A DNA stretch of 64,000 nt, from assembly GCF_007997295.1 (NCBI RefSeq), contig NZ_VORY01000003.1, forward strand, positions 186,001-250,000, read 5' to 3'. This document shows positions 45,101-52,408 of the stretch, piece after piece. A program made the position numbers and the translations under genes. The notes under the pieces are model-generated. The model was not told the origin of the DNA, ran no database searches, and saw nothing but the letters and a program-made list of their open reading frames with translations. Positions within the stretch are counted from its first letter, which is position 1; each line of letters begins with the position of its first letter. Source of the stretch: Gillisia hiemivivida. Its GTDB lineage: Bacteria > Bacteroidota > Bacteroidia > Flavobacteriales > Flavobacteriaceae.

Positions 45101-45445
45101 GTCTCCACCTCCAGCATCACTGGTAAATAAGATCTTAGATCCATCTGGGCTAAATCTTGGTTGCACTTCATAAGGCATTCCCGATCTTAATAGCTCAGCT
45201 TTTCCGCCTGAAATTGGCATGCTAAAAATATCTCCTAAAAGATCGAATACTATCTTGCTGCCATCTGGACTCACATCCAAATTCATCCAGGTACCTTCAT
45301 CTGTATTTAAGGGAACCTCATTGATCTTCCAATCTTTGGTATAAGGATTGGAAACATCCCATTTATCTTTTTTGTCTTTTTCCTGTGAGAATGTGGTGGC
45401 AGAGAGTAATACTAAAGCTAGTGTGAGCAATAATTTTTGAATCAT
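42152..45445 (-). CDS. Exported amidohydrolase with N-terminal TolB-like beta-propeller
   Basis: A 1097-residue protein with signal peptide (MIQKLLLTLALVLLSATTFS). Residues about 30-620 are repeated PD40/TolB-like blades (PDGSKIVFDLLGDIF, PRFSPDGSKILFTSDAGGGD, SRDGTKLAFIKRV). Residues about 660-1060 form an amidohydrolase domain with GIVDAHAHIGAF as the metal HxH motif, later VVPEGGSTFFHN and GIEHNIP, and a terminal LADMIVLDKNP. The C-terminus ends in a short Cys-containing tail (PGCTCQSTHN). It is likely a periplasmic peptidase or hydrolase; substrate unknown. It is first in a probable operon with DUF202 and DUF6122. Confidence 0.9.
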   Translation of the reverse strand: MIQKLLLTLALVLLSATTFSQEKDKKDKWDVSNPYTKDWKINEVPLNTDEGTWMNLDVSPDGSKIVFDLLGDIFSMPISGGKAELLRSGMPYEVQPRFSPDGSKILFTSDAGGGDNIWIMDAEGKNAKQLTTEEFRLLNNAVWTADGNSIIARKHFTSGRSLGAGEMWQYHIAGTAGLQLTERKNDQQDVNEPSTSPDGRYLYYSEDMYPGGNFQYNKDPNKQIYVIKRYDLETGETLTITGGSGGAARPQISRDGTKLAFIKRVRTKTVLYVHDLKTGEERPVYDNLSKDQQEAWAIFGVYPGFSWMPNNKEVVIWSEGKIKRINVETSEVKEIPFNAETTIKIAEAHHSSPKVFSENFTAKAIRNAVTSPSGKTLVFHGLGFLWKKELPNGKPQRLTKDTDFEFDPSFSTDGKTIIYVTWDDQNKGSIKKVSLSGGNPVALTSEKGIYRNPSFSRNGDKIVYTKESGNTDLGETFTKEPGIYLMNGDGKNSEKINKEGDFPVFNKDDSRIIFQTGGYLFGDLTKSLKSIDLNGEDERVHFNSKYANRLIPSPDNKWIVFSNLHKAYVAPFVMTGKPIDLDGKSKAFPVTQITKDAGINLHWSNNSDKVHWTLGDEYFTNEIDQKFTFLETSPDSISAITEIGLKIGLLAKTDVPKGQIAFTNVRIITMEGDSVIENGTIVVNENKIVALGNANDIEVPKNAKTYDLTGKTIMPGIVDAHAHIGAFRYGISPKKHWPLYANLAFGVTTAHDPSALSETVFGMAEMIKNGEMVGPRLFSTGIIIYGADGDFKADINSLEDARSALRRTKAFGANSIKSYNQPRREQRQQVMQAAKELDLNVVPEGGSTFFHNMSMIIDGHTGIEHNIPVAPVYKDVLTLWGNSNTGYTPTLIVNYGGINGEFYWYEKSNVWENEKLLTFTPRFIVDSRSRRREMLPQEEYDNGPILVSETAKVLSDKGVKVNLGAHGQLQGLGAHWELWLLQMGGMSNMEALRTATINGAEYLGMGNEIGSLKVGKLADMIVLDKNPLEDIQNSNTVEFTMVNGRLFDSATMNEVGNNPKERNEFYWENNNYNQAFPWHESSQSFTAPGCTCQSTHN

Positions 45446-45516
45446 ATTTATTTTTTATAAGGATAGTTAAAGATACCATTTCTTTTATTTTTACATAATC
45501 TTAATATTTTTAAACT

Positions 45517-46032
45517 ATGAAAGATAAAGATCTTCCCGAATATTGGCTTAGAGGTAAAGTTGAAGGCACTCCAGATCTTTTGCAACCAATTGTTCATTCA
45601 TTGCTGCAGTCTAAACTTGAACTGAAGAAATATATGTTGGATTTTAAAGAATCTCTACTCTGGGAAAAGCCTGCAGGAAGAGCTTCGGTAGGATTTCATT
45701 TGCAACATCTCACTGGGGTTTTAGATAGATTATTCAGCTATGCTGAAGGTTTGAGTCTAACGGAAAAGCAATTAGAATACTTGAAAATTGAAGCTGTGCC
45801 TAACAGCAATGTTTCTTCAGAAATGTTGATAGCTGAATTCGATAAAAAAATTGAGGAAATACTCGAAAAGTTGAAAACCATCCCAGTTGCTAGTTTCACC
45901 GAATTTCGGGGGGTAGGTAGAAAACAATTACCTTCTTCTGTAATCGGTTTGATCTTTCATGCTGCAGAACATACCCAACGGCATATAGGACAATTGTTGG
46001 TTACAGTAAGTGTAGTAAAAGAGGAAAATTAA
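45517..46032 (+). CDS. DinB-superfamily (DinB_2) protein
   Basis: A 171-residue four-helix protein with metal-binding His in VGFHLQHLTGVLDRLF and in FHAAEHTQRHIGQLL. The superfamily contains thiol transferases (for example BSH-dependent enzymes). The specific activity is unknown. This is not the DinB polymerase despite the name. Its end overlaps the convergent universal stress gene by 4 bases. Confidence 0.85.
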   Translation: MKDKDLPEYWLRGKVEGTPDLLQPIVHSLLQSKLELKKYMLDFKESLLWEKPAGRASVGFHLQHLTGVLDRLFSYAEGLSLTEKQLEYLKIEAVPNSNVSSEMLIAEFDKKIEEILEKLKTIPVASFTEFRGVGRKQLPSSVIGLIFHAAEHTQRHIGQLLVTVSVVKEEN

Positions 46033-46481
46033 TCTTCATTTATTGGAATAGTCAGTAGTGGAATGTTCCCATTTTTTAAGAGCTCCAGCGAAACACTTTC
46101 AGATAATAAGTTGTGCAGGAAACTATGTTTGTGATTCCCTACTATTAGGAGATCTGCCTGTAGCTTTTTTGCTTCATTTAGAACTGTTTCTACGGTTGAA
46201 CCTTGAATTAGAAGGGCAGCAGATTCTATTTTTTTATCAAGAAACATATTGGTGATTGCCTGTAGCTTTTTATGTTCTTCTCTTAATTCATCTGCTCTAA
46301 AATCTCTTATGTATTGAGGTCCGGGTTCATAACCCACAAAATCTGGATGGGGATCTGCTACATGAACCACCCATATTTTAGCGTCGAATTGCAAAGCTAG
46401 CGCTTCAGCATAACCTAATAATTTCCCGACGGCATCATTAAAATCTACCGCAACCATGATATTTTTAAATACTGTATTCAT
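46029..46481 (-). CDS. Universal stress protein (UspA family)
   Basis: A 150-residue single-domain Usp: NIMVAVDFNDAVGKLLGYAE at the N-terminus, IWVVHVADPHPDFVG, and LLIVGNHKHSFLHNLLSESV with the G-2x-G-9x-G-like nucleotide-binding end partly altered (GNHKHSFLHNLLSES). It may bind ATP weakly or not at all. It is third in an operon after acyl-CoA dehydrogenase and a 2-hydroxyacid dehydrogenase (10-base gap). Confidence 0.88.
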   Translation of the reverse strand: MNTVFKNIMVAVDFNDAVGKLLGYAEALALQFDAKIWVVHVADPHPDFVGYEPGPQYIRDFRADELREEHKKLQAITNMFLDKKIESAALLIQGSTVETVLNEAKKLQADLLIVGNHKHSFLHNLLSESVSLELLKNGNIPLLTIPINED

Positions 46482-46491
46482 AACTTATTTT

Positions 46492-47412
46492 TTAATATTC
46501 ATTTTTCAAGTCGACTACATTTCTTAAAGGTTCGTTGTTCCTTAGCCGCATATAATTCTCCATTAGTTGATGCGCTACTTTCTTGGGATCTGTAACACTG
46601 GCAATGTGAGGAGAGATATGCACTTTGGGATGCTTCCAAAAAGGATGTTCCTCCGGCAAAGGCTCTGTTCTAAAAACATCTAAACTTGCTCCAGAAAGTT
46701 GTCCGGTATCAAGCATTTCTAAAAGATCATGTTCTACCAAGTGCTCTCCTCGGGCAATATTTATAAGGTAAGCGCCTTTAGGTAATTTTTCAAATAATTC
46801 TTTATTTAGAATGTTTTCCGTTACTGAAGTTAAGGGTAACAAACAGATAAGAATACTAGTATTTTTAAGGAAATCGTTTAAACCTCTTTCTCCGTGATAG
46901 GTGCTCACGCCATCAATTTGCTTTTGAGTTTTAGACCAGCCGGAAACCTTGAATCCGTTTTTAGATAAGGTTAAAGCTGCGGATTTTCCAAGTACTCCAA
47001 GACCCATGATGCCAATATTTTCTTCGTCTACAGTATGGTAGGCTTGTGGATCCCAAATTTTCTCACTGTGGTGCAATGATATATTTCTGATCTTATCTAA
47101 TACTAAAGCTAGCACGAAAGTGCTCATATCCTTAGTAAGTTGCTCGTCTATTATTCGAGTAATAAGAGCGTTTTTAGGAATCTCGGGATCGCAAATAATA
47201 TGATCTACACCCGCACCAATAGAAGCAATCACCTCTAAATTAGAATACTTGTTAAACATTCCTTTTGGATGTTTCCAAGTTACTGCGTAAGTTATTTCCT
47301 GTGGATTATGCTCTTCTGGATATACATACAACTTAACATTAGGCTGTTCTTTCTTAATAGCATTTACCCAAACTTTAGGATCCCTTCCAGGAAATATCAA
47401 TAAGACTGACAT
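46492..47412 (-). CDS. D-2-hydroxyacid dehydrogenase (glyoxylate/hydroxypyruvate reductase A-like)
   Basis: A 306-residue NAD(P)H-dependent reductase. The nucleotide-binding GLGVLGKSAALTLSKNGFKV lies near 136-155; NIARGEHLVEHDLLEMLDTG carries the catalytic Arg region, DVFRTEPLPEEHPFWKH carries Glu, and the catalytic His is in HISPHIASV. Its substrate is probably glyoxylate or hydroxypyruvate. It lies within a three-gene operon with very short gaps. Confidence 0.9.
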   Translation of the reverse strand: MSVLLIFPGRDPKVWVNAIKKEQPNVKLYVYPEEHNPQEITYAVTWKHPKGMFNKYSNLEVIASIGAGVDHIICDPEIPKNALITRIIDEQLTKDMSTFVLALVLDKIRNISLHHSEKIWDPQAYHTVDEENIGIMGLGVLGKSAALTLSKNGFKVSGWSKTQKQIDGVSTYHGERGLNDFLKNTSILICLLPLTSVTENILNKELFEKLPKGAYLINIARGEHLVEHDLLEMLDTGQLSGASLDVFRTEPLPEEHPFWKHPKVHISPHIASVTDPKKVAHQLMENYMRLRNNEPLRNVVDLKNEY

Positions 47413-47423
47413 CTTTTAATTTT

Positions 47424-48788
47424 TTAATTCACGAAGGCACTATAACCGGTAATGGCACGTCCTACTATAAGTGTATTTATTTCTTTGGTCCCTTCATAGC
47501 TATAAATAGCTTCAGCATCGGCAACAAATCGGGCAACATCATGTTCCAGTAGAATTCCATTTCCACCTAATACTTCTCGAGCTCTGCTTACTACGTCTCG
47601 CGTGCGCATGCTGCAATATACTTTAGCTAAAGAGGCATGTTCATCTGTAAGGAGTTCTTGATCTTGTAATTCAGAAAGTCTAAAAACCATAGTTTGCATC
47701 GCCGTTAAGTTGGAAAGCATCTCTACCAAATGATTTTGAATTAGCTGATAGGAAGCAATAGGCCTTCCAAATTGCTCCCTTTTCTTGGAGTATTTCAAAG
47801 CACTTTCATAAGCTCCACGCGCACAGCCAACTGCTTGCCAAGCAACTCCTGCACGGGTCATTTTCAAAACTTTGGCGGTATCCCTAAAGGAATTAGCATT
47901 TTGCAAGCGGTCACTTTCCGGGATGCTACAATCTGTCAACGTAATAAGTGCATTTTGAACAATTCTCAATGCCATCTTGTCTTTCATCTTTTCAGCGACA
48001 AAACCTGGATTATCTTTTCTAAGTATAAACCCTTTTACTTTATTAGAATCTTCATCTCGTGCCCAGATAATAATTACATCGGCAAAAGTGGCATTTCCAA
48101 TCCATTTCTTTTGTCCGTTCAAGATCCAATTCTCCCCGTCAAATTTACAGGTTGTTTCCATACCTTGAGAAACCCCGGATCCTACATTCGGTTCAGTCAA
48201 TCCAAATGCGCCAATCTTCTCTAATTTTTGCATTTGTGGCAGCCATTCTTGTTTTTGCTCTTCGCTTCCACATAGATAGATAGATCCCATTGCGAGTCCA
48301 CTATGAACTCCGAAAAACGTAGAAATAGAAACATCTACTCGAGCCATTTCCTGTGCGATGACCCCTTCCATTAAGAAAGGCAAATTAGGACAGCCATATC
48401 CTTCATAAGGAATACCAGCTATATTTAGTTTTTTGAATTTTTCTATGATCTCAAACGGAAATTTTGCTCTGTTCCAATGATCATTTACCAGTGGTTTTAC
48501 TTCATCTTCCATGAAATTACGAACTTCTAGCTGAAGCTCGCGCTGCTCTGGAGAAAGTTTTAGATCTAAATTATAAAAATCACCATCGATAGGAGGGAGG
48601 TTATGTTGACCTTTTTTCTTTTTGGTTTTCAGCATTTTCATGAGGCCTTTCAATTGGCGTTCATCAAGATTTCCTAAAGCATCCATTGCTTCAGGGAGAT
48701 CTATGGTTTCACTAATTTTCGCCAGCTGATTTAAATCTACCGACTTTAAAAGATTGATCGTATTTTTTACTTTTCCGAAGAGCGACAT
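47424..48788 (-). CDS. Acyl-CoA dehydrogenase (glutaryl-CoA dehydrogenase-like)
   Basis: A 454-residue flavoprotein. Residues 75-190 are the N-terminal helical domain, about 190-290 the beta domain (FGLTEPNVGSGVSQGMETTC, NGQKKWIGNATFADVIIIWA) and about 300-450 the C-terminal helical domain. The domain ends with ARFVADAEAIYSYEGTKEIN, which holds the catalytic Glu in the YEGT motif. An unusual N-terminal extension of about 65 residues (helical, Lys-rich near 52-60) precedes it. It passes electrons to EtfAB. It is first in a three-gene operon. The acyl substrate cannot be fixed. Confidence 0.92.
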   Translation of the reverse strand: MSLFGKVKNTINLLKSVDLNQLAKISETIDLPEAMDALGNLDERQLKGLMKMLKTKKKKGQHNLPPIDGDFYNLDLKLSPEQRELQLEVRNFMEDEVKPLVNDHWNRAKFPFEIIEKFKKLNIAGIPYEGYGCPNLPFLMEGVIAQEMARVDVSISTFFGVHSGLAMGSIYLCGSEEQKQEWLPQMQKLEKIGAFGLTEPNVGSGVSQGMETTCKFDGENWILNGQKKWIGNATFADVIIIWARDEDSNKVKGFILRKDNPGFVAEKMKDKMALRIVQNALITLTDCSIPESDRLQNANSFRDTAKVLKMTRAGVAWQAVGCARGAYESALKYSKKREQFGRPIASYQLIQNHLVEMLSNLTAMQTMVFRLSELQDQELLTDEHASLAKVYCSMRTRDVVSRAREVLGGNGILLEHDVARFVADAEAIYSYEGTKEINTLIVGRAITGYSAFVN

Positions 48789-48872
48789 AGTTAAGGTTTT
48801 TTTTGAATCTTAAAATTAGGGTTTTAATAGGCTGTTCCTTGTTAAAGATTTCCGAAGAATTTTTCAGAAAAC

Positions 48873-48902
48873 AAAAAAGACCACTATTTCTAGTGATCTT
48901 TT
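48873..48902 (-). terminator. metK: Intrinsic terminator of metK
   Basis: On the minus strand AAGATCACTA / TAGTGGTCTT with a short loop is followed by T-rich sequence, 27 bases past the metK stop. Confidence 0.75.
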
Positions 48903-48928
48903 CTGATATATAAGTTAAAAATTTTGAA

Positions 48929-50188
48929 TTAATTTAATTCAAAAGCCTCTTTTACTTTATCTACATAATCTAATTTTTCCCAAGTGAAAAGCTCCACTTC
49001 TCTCGTGATCTTTCCAGAATATGGACTTTCAAAAATTTTGGTGATAGTCCTAGGTTCTTTCCCCATATGCCCATAAGCGGCAGTCTCTCTATAGATAGGA
49101 TTTCTTAGCTTCAACCTATTCTCAATGCTTGCAGGTCTCATATCAAAGATCTCGGCCACTTTTTTTGCGATCTCTCCATTAGAAAGTTTCACTTTAGAAG
49201 TGCCATAAGTGTCTACAGAAATAGAAGTTGGTTTAACAACTCCAATGGCGTACGAAACTTGAATTAAAACTTCATCTGCAACTCCCGCTGCAACCAAATT
49301 TTTAGCGATATGTCTTGCTGCGTATGCGGCAGATCTATCTACCTTACTTGGATCTTTTCCAGAAAAGGCGCCACCTCCGTGAGCTCCTTTTCCACCATAG
49401 GTGTCTACGATGATCTTTCTTCCAGTAAGCCCAGAATCCCCATGTGGGCCTCCAATAACAAACTTTCCGGTTGGATTAATATGGTACGTAATTTTATCAT
49501 TGAATAATTCCTGAACATATTGAGGGAATAGTTTTATTACACGCGGAATCAAAATTTCCTTCATGTCCTTCTTGATCTTGCTCAACATCGCATCATCATC
49601 TTCATCAAACTCATCATGTTGAGTAGAGATCACGATGGCTTCTATACGTTGTGGCACATTCTCGTCACTATATTCAATAGTTACCTGACTTTTAGAATCG
49701 GGTCTTAAATAGGTGATTTCTTTTTCTTCTCGGCGTAACTTTGCCAATTCAATTAAGATCTTGTGAGAAATATCTAATGCCAAAGGCATGTAATTTTCAG
49801 TCTCGTTGGTTGCGTAACCAAACATCATACCTTGGTCACCAGCACCTTGTTCCTCTTTTTCCCCACGATCTACCCCTTGGTTAATGTCCTGAGATTGTTC
49901 ATGGATCAAAGAAATTACACCGCAAGAATCCCCGCTAAACTTGTAAGCTCCTTTGGTATAACCTATATCGTTAATTACCTCTCGGGCAATATTTTGTACA
50001 TCTATATACGTGTTGCTTTTTACTTCTCCAGCCAAAACAACTTGTCCAGTAGTTACGAGTGTTTCACAGGCAACCTTGGAATTCTCATCAAAAGCTAAAA
50101 AATTGTCTAGTAATGTATCACTGATTTGGTCAGCTATTTTATCTGGGTGTCCTTCAGATACACTCTCTGAAGTGAATAAATACGCCAT
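48929..50188 (-). CDS. metK: S-adenosylmethionine synthetase
   Basis: A 419-residue enzyme making SAM from methionine and ATP. Family motifs are [20 protein letters not shown] at the N-terminus, [20 protein letters not shown] near 112 and [20 protein letters not shown] near 270 (phosphate-binding loop). Length is longer than E. coli MetK (384), with extra acidic residues near 195-210 ([12 protein letters not shown]). It is divergent from the metY-metX-hom-metZ operon. Its 5' UTR can form a two-stem structure distinct from an S-box. Confidence 0.96.
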   Translation of the reverse strand: MAYLFTSESVSEGHPDKIADQISDTLLDNFLAFDENSKVACETLVTTGQVVLAGEVKSNTYIDVQNIAREVINDIGYTKGAYKFSGDSCGVISLIHEQSQDINQGVDRGEKEEQGAGDQGMMFGYATNETENYMPLALDISHKILIELAKLRREEKEITYLRPDSKSQVTIEYSDENVPQRIEAIVISTQHDEFDEDDDAMLSKIKKDMKEILIPRVIKLFPQYVQELFNDKITYHINPTGKFVIGGPHGDSGLTGRKIIVDTYGGKGAHGGGAFSGKDPSKVDRSAAYAARHIAKNLVAAGVADEVLIQVSYAIGVVKPTSISVDTYGTSKVKLSNGEIAKKVAEIFDMRPASIENRLKLRNPIYRETAAYGHMGKEPRTITKIFESPYSGKITREVELFTWEKLDYVDKVKEAFELN

Positions 50189-50219
50189 TCTTGTCTTTTT
50201 AATTAGTAAGTAAGAAAAT

Positions 50220-50287
50220 ATTTGACGGGAATTGCTAGCGGAGTTTACACTGCTTTAGCATTTTTTAAGGGTAGCAATCAGTCAAAT
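50220..50287 (-). ncRNA. Candidate structured 5' UTR (possible riboswitch) of metK
   Basis: In the metK mRNA sense, ATTTGAC (50281-50287) pairs with GTCAAAT (50220-50226), then after an internal loop ATTGCTA (50272-50278) pairs with TAGCAAT (50231-50237). The enclosed loop holds a second TGCTA (competing partner), TGCTAAAGCA and GTGTAAACTCCGC. The structure ends 31 bases before ATG. No S-box core (GGCAACC) is present. A regulatory role is inferred from position upstream of a SAM-synthesis gene. Confidence 0.45.
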
Positions 50288-50354
50288 CATTCCCTGTAAT
50301 CGTAAGGCGCAAATGTATAAAATTAGATTGAATGCCGTCATCCTTTAACTTCTT

Positions 50355-50483
50355 TTTTGATATTTGTTGAGCGCTCCGCTTCGCCAAAAGGCCTGCCCGA
50401 GAGTTCAGGCGGGCTCACGGCAGGCTTTCGCGACTCGCTTCCCGAGAAAAAGTTCGGGAGAGCTTAAACAAACGCTCAATCCT
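50355..50483. repeat. GC-rich extragenic palindromic element
   Basis: Outer arms TTGAGCG (about 50362) and CGCTCAA (about 50475) enclose GCCTGCCCGA / TCAGGCGGGC and TCCCGA / TCGGGA hairpins. The GCCTGCCCGA...TCAGGCGGGC pair also occurs in repeat copy 1 at 5.9 kb. The element is much richer in G+C than its surroundings. It lies between metK and the methionine attenuator region. Confidence 0.6.
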
Positions 50484-50565
50484 TAGCGCAAAAAAATAAA
50501 TCACGCTCTGAGCATTGACTTTTAGTGGTTTAAGTGAGTTTTATAAAAAATAATTGAGATTAAAT

Positions 50566-50597
50566 TTGGTTTATAAAAAATTCTGTCGTTAAATTTG
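50566..50597 (+). promoter_or_regulatory. Promoter of the metY operon leader
   Basis: TTG (50566-50568), 21 bases, TAAATTTG (50590-50597). The spacer end TTCTGTCGT is nearly the same as in the second leader promoter (TTCTGTCCT at 55713). The leader start codon follows 18 bases after the -7 box, leaving a very short 5' UTR. Confidence 0.7.
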
Positions 50598-50615
50598 TAT
50601 CTAGATTTTAACAAA

Positions 50616-50684
50616 ATGAATCAAGTAATGTGTAATATGTGTATGATGATGTTGGGGCAACCCGCAGCGTTCACTATTGCATAA
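50616..50684 (+). CDS. Methionine/cysteine-rich leader peptide A1
   Basis: A 22-codon frame that opens MNQVMCNMCMMML and ends AAFTIA. Six of the first 12 residues are Met and two are Cys, far above chance. The next feature is an intrinsic terminator, and codons 17-18 contain GCAGCG (50664-50669), which is complementary to CGCTGC in its 5' arm. This is the layout of ribosome-mediated attenuation: a ribosome stalled at Met codons would leave GCAGCG free to block the terminator. The peptide equals its counterpart at 55747 in length. Confidence 0.75.
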   Translation: MNQVMCNMCMMMLGQPAAFTIA

Positions 50685-50705
50685 AACTTAACTTATAAGA
50701 ATTGC

Positions 50706-50738
50706 AAAAGCCGCTGCCAACCGCAGCGGCTTTTTTTG
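50706..50738 (+). terminator. Attenuator terminator A1
   Basis: GCCGCTGC (50710-50717) and GCAGCGGC (50723-50730) with loop CAACC, flanked by AAAA and seven T. It is a strong terminator, 22 bases after the leader A1 stop and before the structural genes, so it must be conditionally read through. Confidence 0.85.
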
Positions 50739-50803
50739 TTTATATAATTCAAAACAAATAATAATTAAAAAGGCTTGAAAGATTTCAGCCCTAACAAATT
50801 AAA

Positions 50804-50902
50804 ATGAAAACAACTTTCTCAATAATTACCATAATGTGCTGTAAGATGCAAATGTGTATGATGTACGCAACAAGCCGCTATTGCCAAAAATTCAGGATGT
50901 AA
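50804..50902 (+). CDS. Methionine/cysteine-rich leader peptide A2
   Basis: A 32-codon frame starting MKTTFSIITIMCCKMQMCMM. It contains seven Met and four Cys, with nine Met/Cys within codons 11-20. The end Y-C-Q-K-F-R-M aligns with N-Y-Q-K-F in the counterpart leader at 55891. TTGCCA (50881-50886) in codons 26-28 can pair with TGGCAA in the 5' arm of the next terminator. It is the second of two leaders on the metY operon transcript. Confidence 0.72.
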   Translation: MKTTFSIITIMCCKMQMCMMYATSRYCQKFRM

Positions 50903-50927
50903 ATTAGTTTTATATAGTTCAATTCCT

Positions 50928-50963
50928 AAATCCCTCTGGCAAACTTGCCAGAGGGATTTTTTT
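50928..50963 (+). terminator. Attenuator terminator A2
   Basis: A 14-bp perfect stem (AAATCCCTCTGGCA with its complement, 50946-50959), loop AACT, followed by T. It lies 58 bases before metY and must be bypassed for metY expression. Confidence 0.88.
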
Positions 50964-51021
50964 ATTTCAGCAAAATTAAGATCATTAGAATAATTCAAAA
51001 TAAACCTTTAAAACAAAAATT

Positions 51022-52314
51022 ATGAGCACACAACAATTCGCAACAAACGCACTGCACGCAGGTCACGATGTAACTATCAACGGAGGAACCAGAGCTGTTC
51101 CATTGTATCAAACCACCTCCTATGTTTTTAAAAATTCAGATCATGCGGCTAACCTATTTTCGTTGGCAGAGCCGGGATTTATTTACACCAGAATTAACAA
51201 TCCAACCAACGATATTCTCGAGCAACGCTTAGCCACGTTAGAGGGTGGAATTGGAGCGGTGGTAACGGCCTCTGGAACTGCAGCTATCAATACTACTTTA
51301 CTTACTTTGTTAAGATCTGGAGACCATATAGTAGCATCTAGTAGTCTTTATGGAGGAACTTACAATCTTCTAAATGTAACCTTACCAAGATTTGGGATCA
51401 CTACCACTTTTGTAGACCCATCTGATCCAGAAAATTTTCAAAAAGCGGCCAAAGAGAATACTAGAGTGTTTTTTATAGAATCTCTTGGTAATCCCAAGTT
51501 AGATGTTCTGGATATCAAAGCTATTTCTACCTATGCTAAAGAGTTTAAAGTTCCTTTAATAGTAGATAATACAGTTGCAACACCTTCACTTTTAAATCCA
51601 ATCCAGCACGGGGCAGATATTGTAATTCATTCCCTTACTAAATATATCAACGGGAACGGGACTTCTCTTGGAGGTGTAATTATTGATGCCGGAAAATTTG
51701 ATTGGGCCAATGGGAAATTTCCTGAATTTACAGAACCTTCCGCAGGATACCATGGTCTTGTTTATCACGATGCTTTAAAGGAAGCAGCTTTTATTGCAAA
51801 AGTAAGAATAGAAGGATTGCGAGATCATGGTGCGGTATTAAGTCCTTTCAATGCCTTCCAGATCATTCAGGGATTGGAAACCTTAGAGATTAGGATTAAA
51901 AAACACAGCGAAAATGCTTTGGCTTTGGCAAAATGGCTACAGGAGCAAGACCAGGTGAAATGGGTGAATTATCCTGGACTTGAAAATAGTGAATATTATG
52001 AACTTGCCCAGCAGTATCTGCCAAAGGGGCAAAGTGGGGTTGTGACTTTTGGAGTGGAAGGCGGTTTTGATTCGGCAAAAGTTATTGCAGATGAAACAAC
52101 AATTTTCTCACTGCTGGCTAATATTGGAGATACTAAATCCTTAATAATTCACCCCGCCAGTACAACTCATCAGCAACTAAGTGACGAACAACAGGAGGCT
52201 ACGGGAGTTACCAAAGATCTCATTAGACTTTCTGTAGGATTGGAGGATCTGGAAGATCTTAAATCTGACTTAAAACAAGCGTTTTCCAAGATTGGCAAAA
52301 AGGTTTTAAAATAA
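51022..52314 (+). CDS. metY: O-acetylhomoserine sulfhydrylase (aminocarboxypropyltransferase)
   Basis: A 430-residue PLP enzyme of the Cys/Met metabolism family. Lys207 in VIHSLTKYINGNG is the Schiff-base residue, and VVTASGTAAINTTLLTLL, LYGGTYNLLNVTLPRFGI and VDNTVATPSLLNPIQHGAD are typical. The 430-residue length and the SLTKYINGNG motif favour MetY over cystathionine gamma-synthase. It makes homocysteine from O-acetylhomoserine and sulfide. It is first structural gene after the tandem attenuators and is followed by metX, whose product is its substrate. Confidence 0.93.
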   Translation: MSTQQFATNALHAGHDVTINGGTRAVPLYQTTSYVFKNSDHAANLFSLAEPGFIYTRINNPTNDILEQRLATLEGGIGAVVTASGTAAINTTLLTLLRSGDHIVASSSLYGGTYNLLNVTLPRFGITTTFVDPSDPENFQKAAKENTRVFFIESLGNPKLDVLDIKAISTYAKEFKVPLIVDNTVATPSLLNPIQHGADIVIHSLTKYINGNGTSLGGVIIDAGKFDWANGKFPEFTEPSAGYHGLVYHDALKEAAFIAKVRIEGLRDHGAVLSPFNAFQIIQGLETLEIRIKKHSENALALAKWLQEQDQVKWVNYPGLENSEYYELAQQYLPKGQSGVVTFGVEGGFDSAKVIADETTIFSLLANIGDTKSLIIHPASTTHQQLSDEQQEATGVTKDLIRLSVGLEDLEDLKSDLKQAFSKIGKKVLK

Positions 52315-52331
52315 TGTGTTGATTGATGAAG

Positions 52332-52373
52332 ACAATCGGGATGAACAAATCCTAATGCGTGATTTCCGATTGT
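52332..52373 (+). other. Inverted repeat between metY and metX
   Basis: ACAATCGG and CCGATTGT form an 8-bp stem with a 26-base loop. There is no U-tract, so it is not a terminator; it may stabilise or process the operon mRNA. Confidence 0.4.
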
Positions 52374-52408
52374 TATTCATTATTGATAAAACTTAAAAAT
52401 AGGTAGTA

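Noticed and set aside
45517-46032. Naming the DinB-superfamily gene as a second polymerase IV.
   Set aside because: It is a short four-helix His-containing protein with no polymerase motifs; only the superfamily name is shared with dinB.
50189-50340. An S-box riboswitch for metK.
   Set aside because: There is no GGCAACC core or GGTGCTA segment; the helices found follow a different order. It is kept as an unclassified structured 5' UTR.
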